The notes: generated by a model from the sequence alone, not told the origin. A stretch of 64,000 bases of DNA from DATAYA01 sp963754235 (GCA_963754235.1 CAVWFK010000015.1:27317-91316); one strand, 5' to 3'. Shown: positions 1 to 8,260, numbered from the stretch's first letter. Numbers and translations are program-made.

Positions 1-200
1 CGTGTACCGAGGGGCGCGACCGGAAAACGAATGAGATCAAGTGGACCGGCACGCGTGTGGATCTGATCTTTGGTTCGCACTCGCAGCTGCGCGCCTTCGG
101 GGAAGTCTATGCGTGCGCGGATGCGAAGGAGAAGTTTGTGAAGGACTTTGTGGCGGGGTGGACTAAGGTGATGAACCTCGATCGCTTCGATCTTGCCTAA
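1..200 (+). CDS. katG: catalase-peroxidase KatG, C-terminal end (5' truncated by window)
   Basis: The window opens inside this gene; the frame begins at base 3 and stops at a TAA ending at 200. The 65 visible residues match the extreme C-terminus of bacterial catalase-peroxidases, including RVDLIFGSHSQLRA, EKFVKDFVAGW and the terminal KVMNLDRFDLA. KatG is a cytoplasmic haem enzyme that removes hydrogen peroxide. In the family this C-terminal domain lacks the haem site but is needed for the active fold. Nothing can be said about the N-terminal catalytic half or the promoter. The following 246 bases hold no gene but carry a group II intron relic. Confidence 0.93.
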   Translation, partial: CTEGRDRKTNEIKWTGTRVDLIFGSHSQLRAFGEVYACADAKEKFVKDFVAGWTKVMNLDRFDLA

Positions 201-249
201 TCGGGATCTTGGTTAATACCAGACGCCGAAAGCGCTGCCCCCTCCCTCG

Positions 250-345
250 ATAGGGGTCGGGAAGGGCGATCGCCCTCCCCGCCCTCCGAACTGCGCGTGC
301 GATTTTCCCGCACACGGCTCTCCAGTTGCTGGTTTCCTCATCGTG
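250..345 (-). other. group II intron 3'-end relic (domains V and VI)
   Basis: On the minus strand, bases 320 to 288 form a hairpin with the hallmarks of group II intron domain V: it starts GAGCC, has an upper GTGCG/CGCAC stem and ends GTTC. It is directly followed (282 to 250) by a second stem, GGGGAGGGCG paired with CCCTTCCCGACCCC, which has an unpaired A near its 3' side as domain VI does, and it ends CCCCTAT as intron 3' ends do. One pair in the lower domain V stem is mismatched. No reverse transcriptase or intron 5' part lies upstream (right side), because ispDF starts at 447. I infer a truncated, inactive intron tail that inserted downstream of katG. Confidence 0.6.
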
Positions 346-446
346 AGTGCCTCGCGTTGCCGAAGGCCGCTTGTAGGGTGTATGGCTGAAGGCGGGACCA
401 GGGGCGCGGCGTTGACGCCGATGCCGCGCCCTCGCATCCATGCAAC

Positions 447-1583
447 ATGAAGATCGCCGCGGTGCTGGTGGCCGCCGGATCGGGCAGCCGGTTCGGCGAG
501 GCCACGCCCAAGCAGTTTGTTCCCCTCGCCGGGCGGCCGGTGGTGCGTTGGGCCGCCGGGGCGTTGGCGCAGCAGACGGCGCTGATCCAGCCGGTCGGCG
601 ATCCCGCGTCCCTCAATGCCGCGCTCGCGGGCCTCGACCATCTTCCGCCGGTTCCGGGGGGGACCACGCGTCAGGAGAGCGTGCGGGCCGGACTGGAGGC
701 GCTGGCACCCTTGGCCCCGGATGCGGTGCTGGTCCACGACGCCGCCCGGCCGCTGATCCCGCCGGGCACCATGGCGGCCCTGATCGCCGCGCTCGCCGAG
801 GTCGAGGGTGCCATTCCGGCCGTGCCGGTCGCCGATACGCTCAAGCGCGCCGCCGCCGGCCGGATCACCGGGACCGTGCCGCGCGAAGGTCTGTTTCGGG
901 CCCAGACCCCGCAGGGTTTCCGCTTTGCGACCCTGCTCGCGCTGCACCGCGCCACCGAGACGGCCGCCACCGACGACGCGGCACTGCTGGAGGCGGCCGG
1001 GCTTGCGGTTGCCCTCGTCCCGGGATCGGAGGACAACATCAAGCTCACCTATCCTGAGGATCGGCGCCGCATGGAGCGCGCCCTGCTGCAGACCCTGCTG
1101 CCGCGCACCGGCACGGGCTTTGACGTCCACGCCTTCGCCTCCGGCCGCAAGCTGATCCTGTGCGGAGTTGAAATCTCGCACGAACAAGGCCTTGCGGGGC
1201 ATTCCGATGCGGATGTGGGAATTCACGCGCTGTGCGACGCCATCTATGGCGCGCTCGCCGAGGGCGATATTGGCCGTCATTTCCCGCCCAGCGAGGCGAT
1301 GTGGAAGGACGCCGACAGCGCCCGCTTCCTCCGCCACGCCGCCGGCCGCATCGCCGCGCGCGGCGGCGTGCTGACCAGCGCGGATGTCACCCTGATCTGC
1401 GAGCACCCGAAGATAACCCCGCACGCGGCGGCGATGCGCGCCCGGCTCGCCGATCTGCTCGGGGTCGCGATCGGAGCGGTGTCGGTAAAGGCCACGACCA
1501 CTGAGAGGCTTGGCTTCGCCGGGCGCGGCGAGGGCATCGCCGCGCAGGCGGTCGCGACGGTGCTGATCCCGCCCGCAATGTGA
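447..1583 (+). CDS. ispDF: bifunctional IspD/IspF enzyme of the MEP isoprenoid pathway
   Basis: This 378-residue protein joins two non-consecutive MEP-pathway enzymes. Residues 1 to about 215 are 2-C-methyl-D-erythritol 4-phosphate cytidylyltransferase: the nucleotide-binding loop AAGSGSRFGEATPKQF and VHDAARPLI are intact. Residues about 220 to 378 are 2-C-methyl-D-erythritol 2,4-cyclodiphosphate synthase: the zinc ligands lie in GFDVHAF and AGHSDADV, followed by GDIGRHFPPS and the C-terminal ATTTERLGFAGRGEG. The fusion is common in alphaproteobacteria and absent from most other groups. The ATG at 447 gives the canonical MKIAAVLVAAG start. The enzyme acts in the cytoplasm on isoprenoid precursors. 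No operon partner is visible. Confidence 0.97.
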   Translation: MKIAAVLVAAGSGSRFGEATPKQFVPLAGRPVVRWAAGALAQQTALIQPVGDPASLNAALAGLDHLPPVPGGTTRQESVRAGLEALAPLAPDAVLVHDAARPLIPPGTMAALIAALAEVEGAIPAVPVADTLKRAAAGRITGTVPREGLFRAQTPQGFRFATLLALHRATETAATDDAALLEAAGLAVALVPGSEDNIKLTYPEDRRRMERALLQTLLPRTGTGFDVHAFASGRKLILCGVEISHEQGLAGHSDADVGIHALCDAIYGALAEGDIGRHFPPSEAMWKDADSARFLRHAAGRIAARGGVLTSADVTLICEHPKITPHAAAMRARLADLLGVAIGAVSVKATTTERLGFAGRGEGIAAQAVATVLIPPAM

Positions 1584-1685
1584 ACCGGAGCTAACCGGGG
1601 CGTAATATTTCTGTCTCGCGACATTGCAAGTGCTTGCCGAACCGAAGCGTCATTCGCACGTATTCGGGAGTGGAGGGACCCTATC

Positions 1686-2000
1686 ATGCGCGTCGCTGCC
1701 GCCGTGCTGGGCTTCGTCGTGGCCGCGCCGCTGCTGGGCGGCTGCGTCGTAGCGACGACGACCGCCTCGGCCTACCCGTTCCCGCCGGTGCCGGCCGCGC
1801 CCCCCGAAACCGTGCCGCTGCCGCCGGTCACCGAGACGCCGCTGATCTGGGAACCGGGCCACTATGACTGGAGCGGCGCCGCCTATGTCTGGCAGCCCGG
1901 CCGCTACGTGCCGCGGGCCGGACACGGCGCACTTTGGCAGGACGGATATTGGCAGTTCGTCAACGGCGGCTACACCTGGGTCCCCGCACATTGGATGTGA
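1686..2000 (+). CDS. small YXWGXW-like lipoprotein
   Basis: A 104-residue protein with an N-terminal hydrophobic signal ending in the lipobox LGGC (Cys about residue 20), so it is probably a lipoprotein. A proline-rich linker follows, then repeated aromatic motifs of the type W-x-P-G-(H/R)-Y (WEPGHYDW, WQPGRYVP, WQDGYWQF, WVPAHW). Such repeats are seen in small cell-envelope proteins named for YXWGXW or W-x-P-G-x-Y repeats; no enzymatic role is known. The start at 1686 places the signal peptide correctly. A response regulator begins 10 bases downstream, so the two may be co-transcribed. Confidence 0.7.
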   Translation: MRVAAAVLGFVVAAPLLGGCVVATTTASAYPFPPVPAAPPETVPLPPVTETPLIWEPGHYDWSGAAYVWQPGRYVPRAGHGALWQDGYWQFVNGGYTWVPAHWM

Positions 2001-2010
2001 GCAGGGCGGC

Positions 2011-2421
2011 ATGATGATCACTGAGATCGACGCCGGGAACGCAACGCTCGTAAATCCTCTCGCCGCTCGCCGGGTACTGCTGGTCGAGGACGAGCTGGTG
2101 ATCGCGATGCTCATCGAGACGGCGTTGCAGCAGGCGGGCTGGACCGTGCTTGGCCCGGCGGTGCGTCTTGCACCGGCGCTGAAGGCGGCGCGGTCGGACG
2201 CGATCGACGTCGCAATCCTCGACCTGGACCTCGCCGGCGAGAACACGCGTCCGGTCGCCGACGCGCTGGAGGCGCGCGGGATACCGTTCCTGTTCCTCAC
2301 CGGCTACGGCGTCGACGGCCTGCCTGCGGACAAGCCGCACTGGCGTGCGCTGGGCAAGCCGTTCCGGCTGGACACGCTGCTCGACACGCTGGCCGCGTTG
2401 GTGGCCGGACCGCCCGGGTAA
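2011..2421 (+). CDS. single-domain response regulator (receiver domain)
   Basis: A 136-residue protein made of one receiver domain and no output domain. The acidic pair sits in LLVEDE, the phospho-acceptor Asp in AILDLDLAGE, the conserved Thr in FLTGYG and the Lys in GKPFRLD. Stand-alone receivers of this kind act by protein contact, for example as phosphate sinks or by modulating kinases. ATG at 2011 or 2014 is chosen because the upstream reading frame overlaps the lipoprotein gene. No cognate kinase is adjacent; the nearest is the HWE/HisKA_2-type kinase at 4903-6705 on the other strand, and a link is only conjecture. Confidence 0.85.
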   Translation: MMITEIDAGNATLVNPLAARRVLLVEDELVIAMLIETALQQAGWTVLGPAVRLAPALKAARSDAIDVAILDLDLAGENTRPVADALEARGIPFLFLTGYGVDGLPADKPHWRALGKPFRLDTLLDTLAALVAGPPG

Positions 2422-2538
2422 ACTCTCCCTCTCCCCTTGCGGGAGGGGGTTGGGGGAGGGGTGCGCGCGATACGCAGTGTTGAGCCACCACCCCCCACCC
2501 CGGCCCTCCCCCGCGAGGGGGAAGGAGAAGAGTGCTAT
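2422..2538. repeat. GC-rich inverted repeat between convergent genes
   Basis: The spacer between the response regulator (plus) and the VOC gene (minus) contains two related arms in opposite orientation, one around CTCCCCTTGCGGGAGG and the other around CCTCCCCCGCGAGGGGG. Each arm can also fold on itself. The placement between two stop codons suits a bidirectional terminator, but there is no clear T-tract. A single-arm variant (CCCTGCGGGAGGAGGTTGGG) lies near 12645-12672, so this is a dispersed intergenic element. Confidence 0.6.
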
Positions 2539-2916
2539 TCACCCCGGTCGATTGCAGCACGCCTCGATCCGGTAGCCGTCGGGGTCGATCACGAAGGCGG
2601 CGTAATAGTCGGCATCGTACTCGGGACGCAGGCCGGGCGCGCCGTTGTCGCGGCCGCCCGCCCCCAAGGCCGCGGCATGAAACGCATCGACGCTGCGCCG
2701 CGTCGGTGCGGCAAAGCAGAAATGCAGGCCCGAGGCCGGATCGGCAGGCACCGGTCGCTCCGCCGCGCTGACCCAGAATGCGGTGGCGTCGCCCCCATAG
2801 CCCAGAGAGTCCGCGCTGTCGCTGCGACACCGATACCCGATCGGCGCCAGCGCCGCATCATAGAACCGCCGCGCGGCCGCGATGTCGCGCACGCCGATGG
2901 ACACATGGTCGATCAT
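2539..2916 (-). CDS. VOC family protein (glyoxalase/bleomycin-resistance fold)
   Basis: A 125-residue single VOC module. It opens MIDHVSIGVRDIAAARRFYDAAL, and a C-terminal FVIDPDGYRIEACC carries the usual last metal-ligand strand. Members bind a divalent metal and act on small thiol adducts or aromatic compounds; the substrate cannot be told from sequence. I prefer the ATG at 2916 to the upstream ATG at 2931, because GGAAGGG lies at proper spacing before it and the family begins at this Met. It converges with the response regulator and stands alone. Confidence 0.85.
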   Translation of the reverse strand: MIDHVSIGVRDIAAARRFYDAALAPIGYRCRSDSADSLGYGGDATAFWVSAAERPVPADPASGLHFCFAAPTRRSVDAFHAAALGAGGRDNGAPGLRPEYDADYYAAFVIDPDGYRIEACCNRPG

Positions 2917-3026
2917 GGAAAGCCCTTCCATTGCGATCCGGCCGGATAGGCGTATCTAACCAGCACGATGGTTACTCTACACGAGCGCCGGCGGCAGTCA
3001 ACCGGCATCGCGGTTAGAATCCTTGC

Positions 3027-3674
3027 ATGACGATACCCGAGGACCCCGATCCCACCACCGCCCTGGTTCGGGGGCCGCCCGAGGGCCTTTGCCTGGATTT
3101 CGTCAACACCCGGTCGTGGCGCGGAACCGCGTCGCCCACCGAGGAGCTTCAGGCGCCATCGGACCTGTTGCTGTGGATCGAACGGAGCGGGGCGCTGGAC
3201 ATCGCGATGCTGCGCCGGACCTGTTCGGACTGGCAGGCCGCCCCCGCACGAGCCGAAGCGTCCTTGGCGACAGCACTCGGGGTGCGGGAGGCGTTGTTTC
3301 GCATCTTCGCCGCGACGACGGCCGTCTGGCAGCCGACCCGGCCGATATGGATGCCTTCAACATGCCGCACTCCGCGCCGCTCCCGAACGCAGCGCGCCTG
3401 CGGCACTGGGCTGGGCGGATGCGTCTGGGAACTCCCGCCCCGGACGCCCGATCCGGGGCTCCTGTTAGCACCTGTTCTGTGGTCGGCCGGCGACCTTCTG
3501 GCGGGCAGCCGGCGGCGGCTGGTCCGGCAATGCGCCAACCCGCAATGCCGCTGGCTGTTCGTGGACGACAGCAAGAGCGGCACGCGACGGTGGTGCTCGA
3601 TGGCAAGCTGCGGCAACCGGGCCAAGGCGCACCGGCACTACGCGAAGCGACGCCACGTGACGCCGACGAGCTAG
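3027..3674 (+). CDS. CGNR zinc-finger/ABATE-domain regulator with compensated frameshifts
   Basis: The N-terminal 95 residues (GLCLDFVNTRSWRG, LLLWIERSG, VREALFRIF) are the ABATE domain, and the C-terminal 45 carry the CGNR zinc finger (CANPQCRWLF, WCSMASCGNRAKAHRHY). Such proteins are presumed stress-related transcription regulators. Between about 3313 and 3410 the encoded residues look foreign, while the neighbouring frame reads DPADMDAFN and LRHWAG as family members do. Two opposite indels must therefore flank this stretch, leaving one open frame of 215 residues with about 30 altered residues. The stop TAG at 3672-3674 is part of a CTAG shared with the stop of the convergent M20 gene. Confidence 0.75.
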   Translation: MTIPEDPDPTTALVRGPPEGLCLDFVNTRSWRGTASPTEELQAPSDLLLWIERSGALDIAMLRRTCSDWQAAPARAEASLATALGVREALFRIFAATTAVWQPTRPIWMPSTCRTPRRSRTQRACGTGLGGCVWELPPRTPDPGLLLAPVLWSAGDLLAGSRRRLVRQCANPQCRWLFVDDSKSGTRRWCSMASCGNRAKAHRHYAKRRHVTPTS

Positions 3675-4821
3675 CCGCCTTCGCGCAGCGCCCGTTTCGC
3701 GACCGACGCCATCCACCCGGCCGCCGCGGGCAGGATCGCGTCGTTGAAATCGTAGCCCGGGTTGTGAAGCTGCCGTCCCGCTTCGGCCGGCCCGTTGCCG
3801 ATCCAGACGAACGCGCCCGGCTTCTCCTGCAAGTACCAGCCGAAATCCTCGCCGGCCATGCTTGGCGGCAGGTCGCGGCGCAAGGCGAGGCCGGCCGCCT
3901 CGGCCGCCGGCCGCGGCGATCTCGGCCTCGGCCAGGCTGTTCACCGTGCCGGCAGCGCCGTGACCGATCTCGACCTCGGCCGCCATCTCGAACGTCGCCG
4001 CGATGCCGGCCGCGATGCGGCGGATCGAGGCTTCCACCAGCGCATCGACCGCCGGGCGGTGCGTGCGATAGGTGCCGCGCATCGTCACCTCGCGCGGAAT
4101 TTGGTTCGCCGCCTCCCCGGTCTGCATGGTGCAAATCGACAGCACCGCCGCATCCAGCGGATCGACGTTGCGCGAAACGACCGATTGCAGCGCCACCAGC
4201 AGGTGCGCCGCTGCCAGCATCGGATCGCGCGCCTGGTGCGGCATCGCGGCGTGCCCGGCATGGCCGACCAGCCGGATCTCCACCCGCGAGCCGGCGGCCA
4301 TCACCGGCCCGTCATGCACCGCGACCGTGCCCGCCGCCAACCCCGGCCAGTTGTGGTAGCCGAAGATGCGCTCCATCGGGAACCGCTCGAACAGCCCATC
4401 CGCGAGCATCGCCCGCGCCCCGCCCCGCCCTTCCTCGGCGGGCTGGAACACGAAGATGGATGGTCCCGCTCCAGCCCGGGTCGCGGCACAGCAGCGCCGC
4501 GGCGCCGAGCAGGGTTGCGGTGTGGCCGTCATGGCCGCAGGCGTGCATCACGCCGGGGCGGGTAGAGGCATACGGGAGGCCGGTCTCCTCGGTGATCGGC
4601 AGCGCGTCCATGTCGGCCCGCAAGCCCACCGCCCGGTTCGAGGCGCCGCGCGACAGCGTTGCGACCACGCCCGTGCGGCCGACGCCGGCGACAAACGGGA
4701 TGCCGAGCTCGGCCAGCCGCGCCTGCACGAATTCGGTGGTCGCGTGCTCCTCCATCCCAAGCTCGGGATGGGCGTGAAGATGGCGGCGCCACGTGGCGAG
4801 CGTCTCGGCGAGGTCCGGCAT
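3671..4821 (-). pseudogene. M20 family amidohydrolase (hippurate hydrolase-like), two frameshifts
   Basis: Three successive minus-strand frames reconstruct one M20D peptidase/aminoacylase. 4821 to about 4462 has WRRHLHAHPELGMEE and the metal-site MHACGHDGHTA. About 4455 to 3905 has FQPAEEGRGGARAM and GYHNWPG. About 3900 to 3671 has PPSMAGEDFGWYL and GNGPAEAG. The first break is a tandem duplication GATGGATG (plus 4455-4462); removing one copy restores FVFQPAEE. The second is a net +1 near 3900 in a GC-rich run. The start has AGGAG 4 bases upstream. The family hydrolyses N-acyl amino acids using two metal ions. As read, only the first third would be made, so the gene is probably dead unless the second break is an assembly error. 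Confidence 0.85.
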
Positions 4822-4902
4822 GGTGCTCCTGCGGCGTGAGGACCGCCGATGATGGCAGCCGATGATGGCAGCCGGGGGCGACGAAGGCGAGGGGCGGCGG
4901 GA

Positions 4903-6705
4903 TCAGGCGGGCTCCGGGTCCGCCGGCACGGCGCCGGAGGCGGCGGTGAGCGGTTCGGCATCCCGCCGCAGCGGCAGGCGGACGACGTAGCGCGTGCCCC
5001 CCTCCTCGCTTACCTCGAATGAGGCGCCGAGCTGGCGGGCGAATCCGCGAATGAGCTGCAGGCCGAGGCCGTCCCGGGGGCCGGCTTCGGTCTCGGCGAT
5101 CCCTGCCGGGATGCCCACCCCGTCGTCCTGGATCACCAGCTCGGCGGTGTCGGTGCCGGCGGTCAGCCGGACCGAGACATGGCCCGAGCGGCCATCGGGA
5201 AAGGCGTATTTCAGCGCGTTGCTCACCGCCTCGGTGACGATCAGCGCCAGCGGCACCGCCTGGTCGCTCGACAGGCGCAGCGCCGGGGCGGCGATATCGA
5301 GAGTGATCCGACGGCCGCGCTGCTCGCCCATCGCCTGGAACAACTGGCCGCACAGCTCCTCGAGGAAGCTCTTCATGTTGATCGCGTGCAGCTCGCTCTG
5401 GGCATAGAGATGACGGTGCAGAGTCGCGAGCGCACGGACCCGGTCGCGGGCTGACTGGAACTCGGCGCGCGCAGACGGCTGGCGGATGCGGTTGGCCTGC
5501 AGATTGAGCAGCGACGCGACGATCTGCAAATTGTTCTTCACCCGGTGGTGGATTTCCTGGATCAGCAATTCCTGCTGGTCGCCGGCGGCGCGCAACTGCT
5601 GCTCGTGCTCGGCGATCGCGGCGGTGGCACCCCCCAGGGCCACGGCAAGCTCGCGCACCTCGTGCGGCATTGTCGCGACCGATCCCGGGTCGAACCCGGC
5701 ACCGGCACGCCACCGCGCGAGCGCGCGGCCCAACCGGGTCAGCGGCGCGACCACCACCTGCCCCGCGCCGAATGCCACGATCGCCAGACCGGCAAGCAGC
5801 ATCGCCACGAGTTCGATGATGTGGCCACCAAGCAACTGCAGGCCGGTCCGGGCGGGCGCCGCGGGGCCGCCCGCCACCAGCAGCCCGCCGCCCGCCACCG
5901 GTGCGGCGCTCAGCAGCAGGTCGCCGCTGCGAACCGGGCCGCCGGCGCTGCGGACCAGCGCCCTGCGCACCGCCGCCGAGGGCGGCGGCGGCCATCCGGC
6001 TGCGAGCGCCCCCAGCGTCACCACCTCGCCATCCGGCTCGACCAGCCACAGCGCCCGGACCGGATGCACCGGATCGGACGGCGGCGAGAGCCAGTCGGCC
6101 CTCAGCGTCGCCACCAGCAAGGCGGGCGCGCCGGTGGCGTCGATCAGCCAACGGCCGGCCACCAGCATCCCGGGGCCGAGCGAGCGCACGACCGAGCCGC
6201 CGCTCGCGGCTGGCCCCAGGTCGCGTGCGAAGGCCGCGATCACGGCTGGCGCGATATCGCTCCCTGCTGTGGCACAGCCGTCTCCACCGTGGCTCGGGAC
6301 GAGCCGCATCGCCGGATAGCGCCCACCCGCCGCCGCAAGCGCGTCCGTGAGCGCCTGCCGGCACGCGACCGGATCGGCGCCCTGCACTGCGGGCAGCGCC
6401 GCCAGCGCGATCAGGCTGCGATCAACGAAGGCCAGATCCGTCTGTGCCTGCGCCAGCAGCGCGGCGGTGGTCGCCGCCGATGCTTGCCGCCGGATCGCGA
6501 CCTCCAGCGTGTCGTCGCGACGTGCGATCACCCCCACGAGCAATGCGAGCGGCAGAACCGCAGCGCAGAACAGCCCCAGGATGCGAACCAGCAGGCGATC
6601 GGATAGCGGGACGCGGCGGGGCACCGCAGGGATGCTGGACCCCGCCTCTCCTGCCGGCTCAGCCGCCGGTTTTGGTCTCGGGGCCGCCGTGCTTCTCCCG
6701 ATCAT
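4903..6705 (-). CDS. membrane sensor histidine kinase, HisKA_2 type, of the general stress locus
   Basis: A 600-residue kinase. One membrane segment lies near residues 40-61, an extracytoplasmic region of about 235 residues follows, and a second membrane segment lies near 301-322. A HAMP-like linker precedes the phospho-acceptor in QEIHHRVKNN (about residue 395), the HisKA_2 signature. The ATPase domain has EAVSNALKYAF, DDGVGIP and GLGLQLI. In alphaproteobacteria, kinases of this type phosphorylate PhyR to start the general stress response. The position directly after nepR, overlapping it by 47 bases if the ATG at 6705 is used, supports a PhyK-like role. The sensed signal is unknown; the sensor region shows no motif I recognise. 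Confidence 0.9.
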   Translation of the reverse strand: MIGRSTAAPRPKPAAEPAGEAGSSIPAVPRRVPLSDRLLVRILGLFCAAVLPLALLVGVIARRDDTLEVAIRRQASAATTAALLAQAQTDLAFVDRSLIALAALPAVQGADPVACRQALTDALAAAGGRYPAMRLVPSHGGDGCATAGSDIAPAVIAAFARDLGPAASGGSVVRSLGPGMLVAGRWLIDATGAPALLVATLRADWLSPPSDPVHPVRALWLVEPDGEVVTLGALAAGWPPPPSAAVRRALVRSAGGPVRSGDLLLSAAPVAGGGLLVAGGPAAPARTGLQLLGGHIIELVAMLLAGLAIVAFGAGQVVVAPLTRLGRALARWRAGAGFDPGSVATMPHEVRELAVALGGATAAIAEHEQQLRAAGDQQELLIQEIHHRVKNNLQIVASLLNLQANRIRQPSARAEFQSARDRVRALATLHRHLYAQSELHAINMKSFLEELCGQLFQAMGEQRGRRITLDIAAPALRLSSDQAVPLALIVTEAVSNALKYAFPDGRSGHVSVRLTAGTDTAELVIQDDGVGIPAGIAETEAGPRDGLGLQLIRGFARQLGASFEVSEEGGTRYVVRLPLRRDAEPLTAASGAVPADPEPA

Positions 6706-6880
6706 CCTCGATCAGCCGCAGCAACTCGTCGGGAATCGGTTCTCGCGCGACGTCATCGAAGAGCTTGTGCAGGCCCCGCTGCAACCAGAGGTCAAACGCG
6801 GCGTCCGCCTTGCCTTTGCGAGTTCCTGTCGAAACGGTCCTCCTGGGCTGCCGCGTCATGGCTTCGTGCTTCATGCCCAA
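6659..6880 (-). CDS. nepR: anti-sigma factor NepR
   Basis: A 73-residue cytoplasmic protein with a disordered basic N-terminus and the NepR core LHKLFDDVAREPIPDELLRLI, matching the family pattern of an amphipathic helix followed by EPIP and a second helix. NepR holds EcfG sigma factors inactive and is titrated away by phosphorylated PhyR. It follows a sigma gene by 57 bases and overlaps the kinase gene, forming a sigma-nepR-kinase unit. The C-terminal tail is hydrophilic (EDDREKHGGPE), as usual. Confidence 0.93.
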   Translation of the reverse strand: MGMKHEAMTRQPRRTVSTGTRKGKADAAFDLWLQRGLHKLFDDVAREPIPDELLRLIEDDREKHGGPETKTGG

Positions 6881-6937
6881 ACGGCCTATCGTCGCGGCGG
6901 CCCCAGTTGTCGCCCCGGAAAATTGAACGTGGCGGGT

Positions 6938-7528
6938 TTACAACGTGCGCACGCCGGCTTTCTCCGTCGCCGCCGGGTCGGGCTGGGTGCCAAGGCGCCG
7001 AGCGGCTCGCAAAGCCGCCCGATCGCCAGCCCGGCCCATCCCGTGCTCAGCCTCGCCCAGCAGCCACGCCTCGAGCTGGCGGCGCGCGCGGAACACCCGG
7101 CTCTTTGCCGTGCCGACGGCGCAGCCGGTTGAGTCCGCCAGCGCCTCGTAGCTCATGCCGTGCACCACCACCATTACCAGCGCCTCGCGTTGATCGGCGG
7201 GCAGCCGGTCCATCGCCGTGCCAAGTTCCTTGAGCGCCAGCCGATCCTCGTGGGACGCATCGCAAGCGAACACGGAGGCGGGCACGTCCTCGATGTCCGC
7301 GGTGTCGCGCTGCTTGCGCAGATTGGAGATGAAGCGGTTGCGCAGGATGCGGTGCATCCAGGCGGCGAAATTGGTTCCGGGTATGAAGCTGCTCTGGGCC
7401 GAGAGGGCGTTGCATACGGAATCCTGCACCAAATCCTCGGCCGCCGCGCGATTGCGCGTCAGCGCCAGCGCCTGCACTCGCAATTTCGGAAGAATGCCAA
7501 CGAGTTGTTGGTGGAAGCTCGGATTCAT
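6938..7528 (-). CDS. ecfG: EcfG-type RNA polymerase sigma factor (copy 1)
   Basis: An ECF sigma factor with region 2 (LTRNRAAAEDLVQDSV, AWMHRILRNRFISNLRK) and region 4 (LPADQREALVMVVVHG, YEALADSTGCAVGTAKSRVFRARR). This resembles the EcfG group that reads GGAAC-N16/17-CGTT promoters under NepR control. The C-terminal 40 residues after QLEAWLLGE are low-complexity. ATG at 7528 is preferred because similarity begins at MNPSF and a GGAG lies 12 bases upstream; ATG 7552 or GTG 7561 would add 8 to 11 residues. It is the first gene of the sigma-nepR-kinase run. Confidence 0.88.
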   Translation of the reverse strand: MNPSFHQQLVGILPKLRVQALALTRNRAAAEDLVQDSVCNALSAQSSFIPGTNFAAWMHRILRNRFISNLRKQRDTADIEDVPASVFACDASHEDRLALKELGTAMDRLPADQREALVMVVVHGMSYEALADSTGCAVGTAKSRVFRARRQLEAWLLGEAEHGMGRAGDRAALRAARRLGTQPDPAATEKAGVRTL

Positions 7529-7654
7529 GATTGGGCAAGTCTCCACAGTCATTGGGGGCACAATGACGCAGAGGTAAGAGGGGTTGCCGCCGCCCAGTCA
7601 CACGATCGCGAGGCGGCTCGCGACACCCGGGTGCGTGCAAATGTCGCGCGCGTG

Positions 7655-7679
7655 GGAACCACTACGGTCGTGATGCGTT
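7655..7679 (+). promoter_or_regulatory. EcfG-type promoter facing right, antisense to the second sigma gene
   Basis: GGAAC at 7655-7659 and CGTT at 7676-7679 are separated by exactly 16 bases, the consensus of EcfG-dependent promoters in alphaproteobacteria. It lies between the two sigma genes but points toward phyR (8326). A transcript from it would first run antisense across the whole sigma gene at 7736-8260. It could be the stress-responsive promoter of phyR with a long leader, or make an antisense RNA. The match is exact; its use is inferred. Confidence 0.5.
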
Positions 7680-7735
7680 CTTTGCCGCCAAACGAAGCGG
7701 TAAGAACCGGAGGGGTTGCAGCCATCGTCGAGGGG

Positions 7736-8260
7736 TCACTCGGGCGGCGCCGGGTTGGCGCGGAGGGAATCGGCAAGTCGCGAAAGCTGGCGCCGGGCAC
7801 GAGACACGCGCGCCTTCATCGTGCCGACCGGCACGGCGCAGATCGCCGCTGCCTCCTCGTAGGTCAGCTCCTGCGCGCCAACCAGCACCAGCGCCTCGCG
7901 CAGCGTCGGCGGCAACCGCCAAATCTGACGGGCGAGATCGGCGAGATCGGTCGCGTGCGGCTGATGCGCGGCGATCAATTCCGGCGCCGCCTGCCGCTCG
8001 AGCGCCGCACGCTCGCGCTTGCGGCGTCGCGTCTGCTCGTAAAACACGTTGCGCAGGATCGTGAACAGCCAGGCTCGGACGCTGGTTCCGGGCTGGAACT
8101 GCCCGAGCCCGCGCAGGGCCCGCAGCACCGCCTCCTGCACCAGGTCGTCGGCCTCGGCGCGATCGCGGGCGAGGAACCGGGCGAGGCCGCGCAATTGCGG
8201 CAGCAGCGCCGCCACCTCGCGCCGCAGCCCGGTTTCGTCTATTGGCTGTGCTTCGACCAT
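7736..8260 (-). CDS. ecfG: EcfG-type RNA polymerase sigma factor (copy 2)
   Basis: A second ECF sigma factor of about 174 residues. It has region 2 motifs LARDRAEADDLVQEAV and AWLFTILRNVFYEQTRRRK and region 4 motifs LPPTLREALVLVGA and YEEAAAICAVPVGTMKARVSRARR, which are the closest of the two copies to classical EcfG/SigT. An in-frame start exists at 8338, but it would overlap phyR; ATG 8260 leaves a 65-base divergent spacer and agrees with where similarity begins. Two EcfG paralogues with one NepR and one PhyR occur in several alphaproteobacteria; which one is the major stress sigma cannot be decided here. Confidence 0.88.
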   Translation of the reverse strand: MVEAQPIDETGLRREVAALLPQLRGLARFLARDRAEADDLVQEAVLRALRGLGQFQPGTSVRAWLFTILRNVFYEQTRRRKRERAALERQAAPELIAAHQPHATDLADLARQIWRLPPTLREALVLVGAQELTYEEAAAICAVPVGTMKARVSRARRQLSRLADSLRANPAPPE

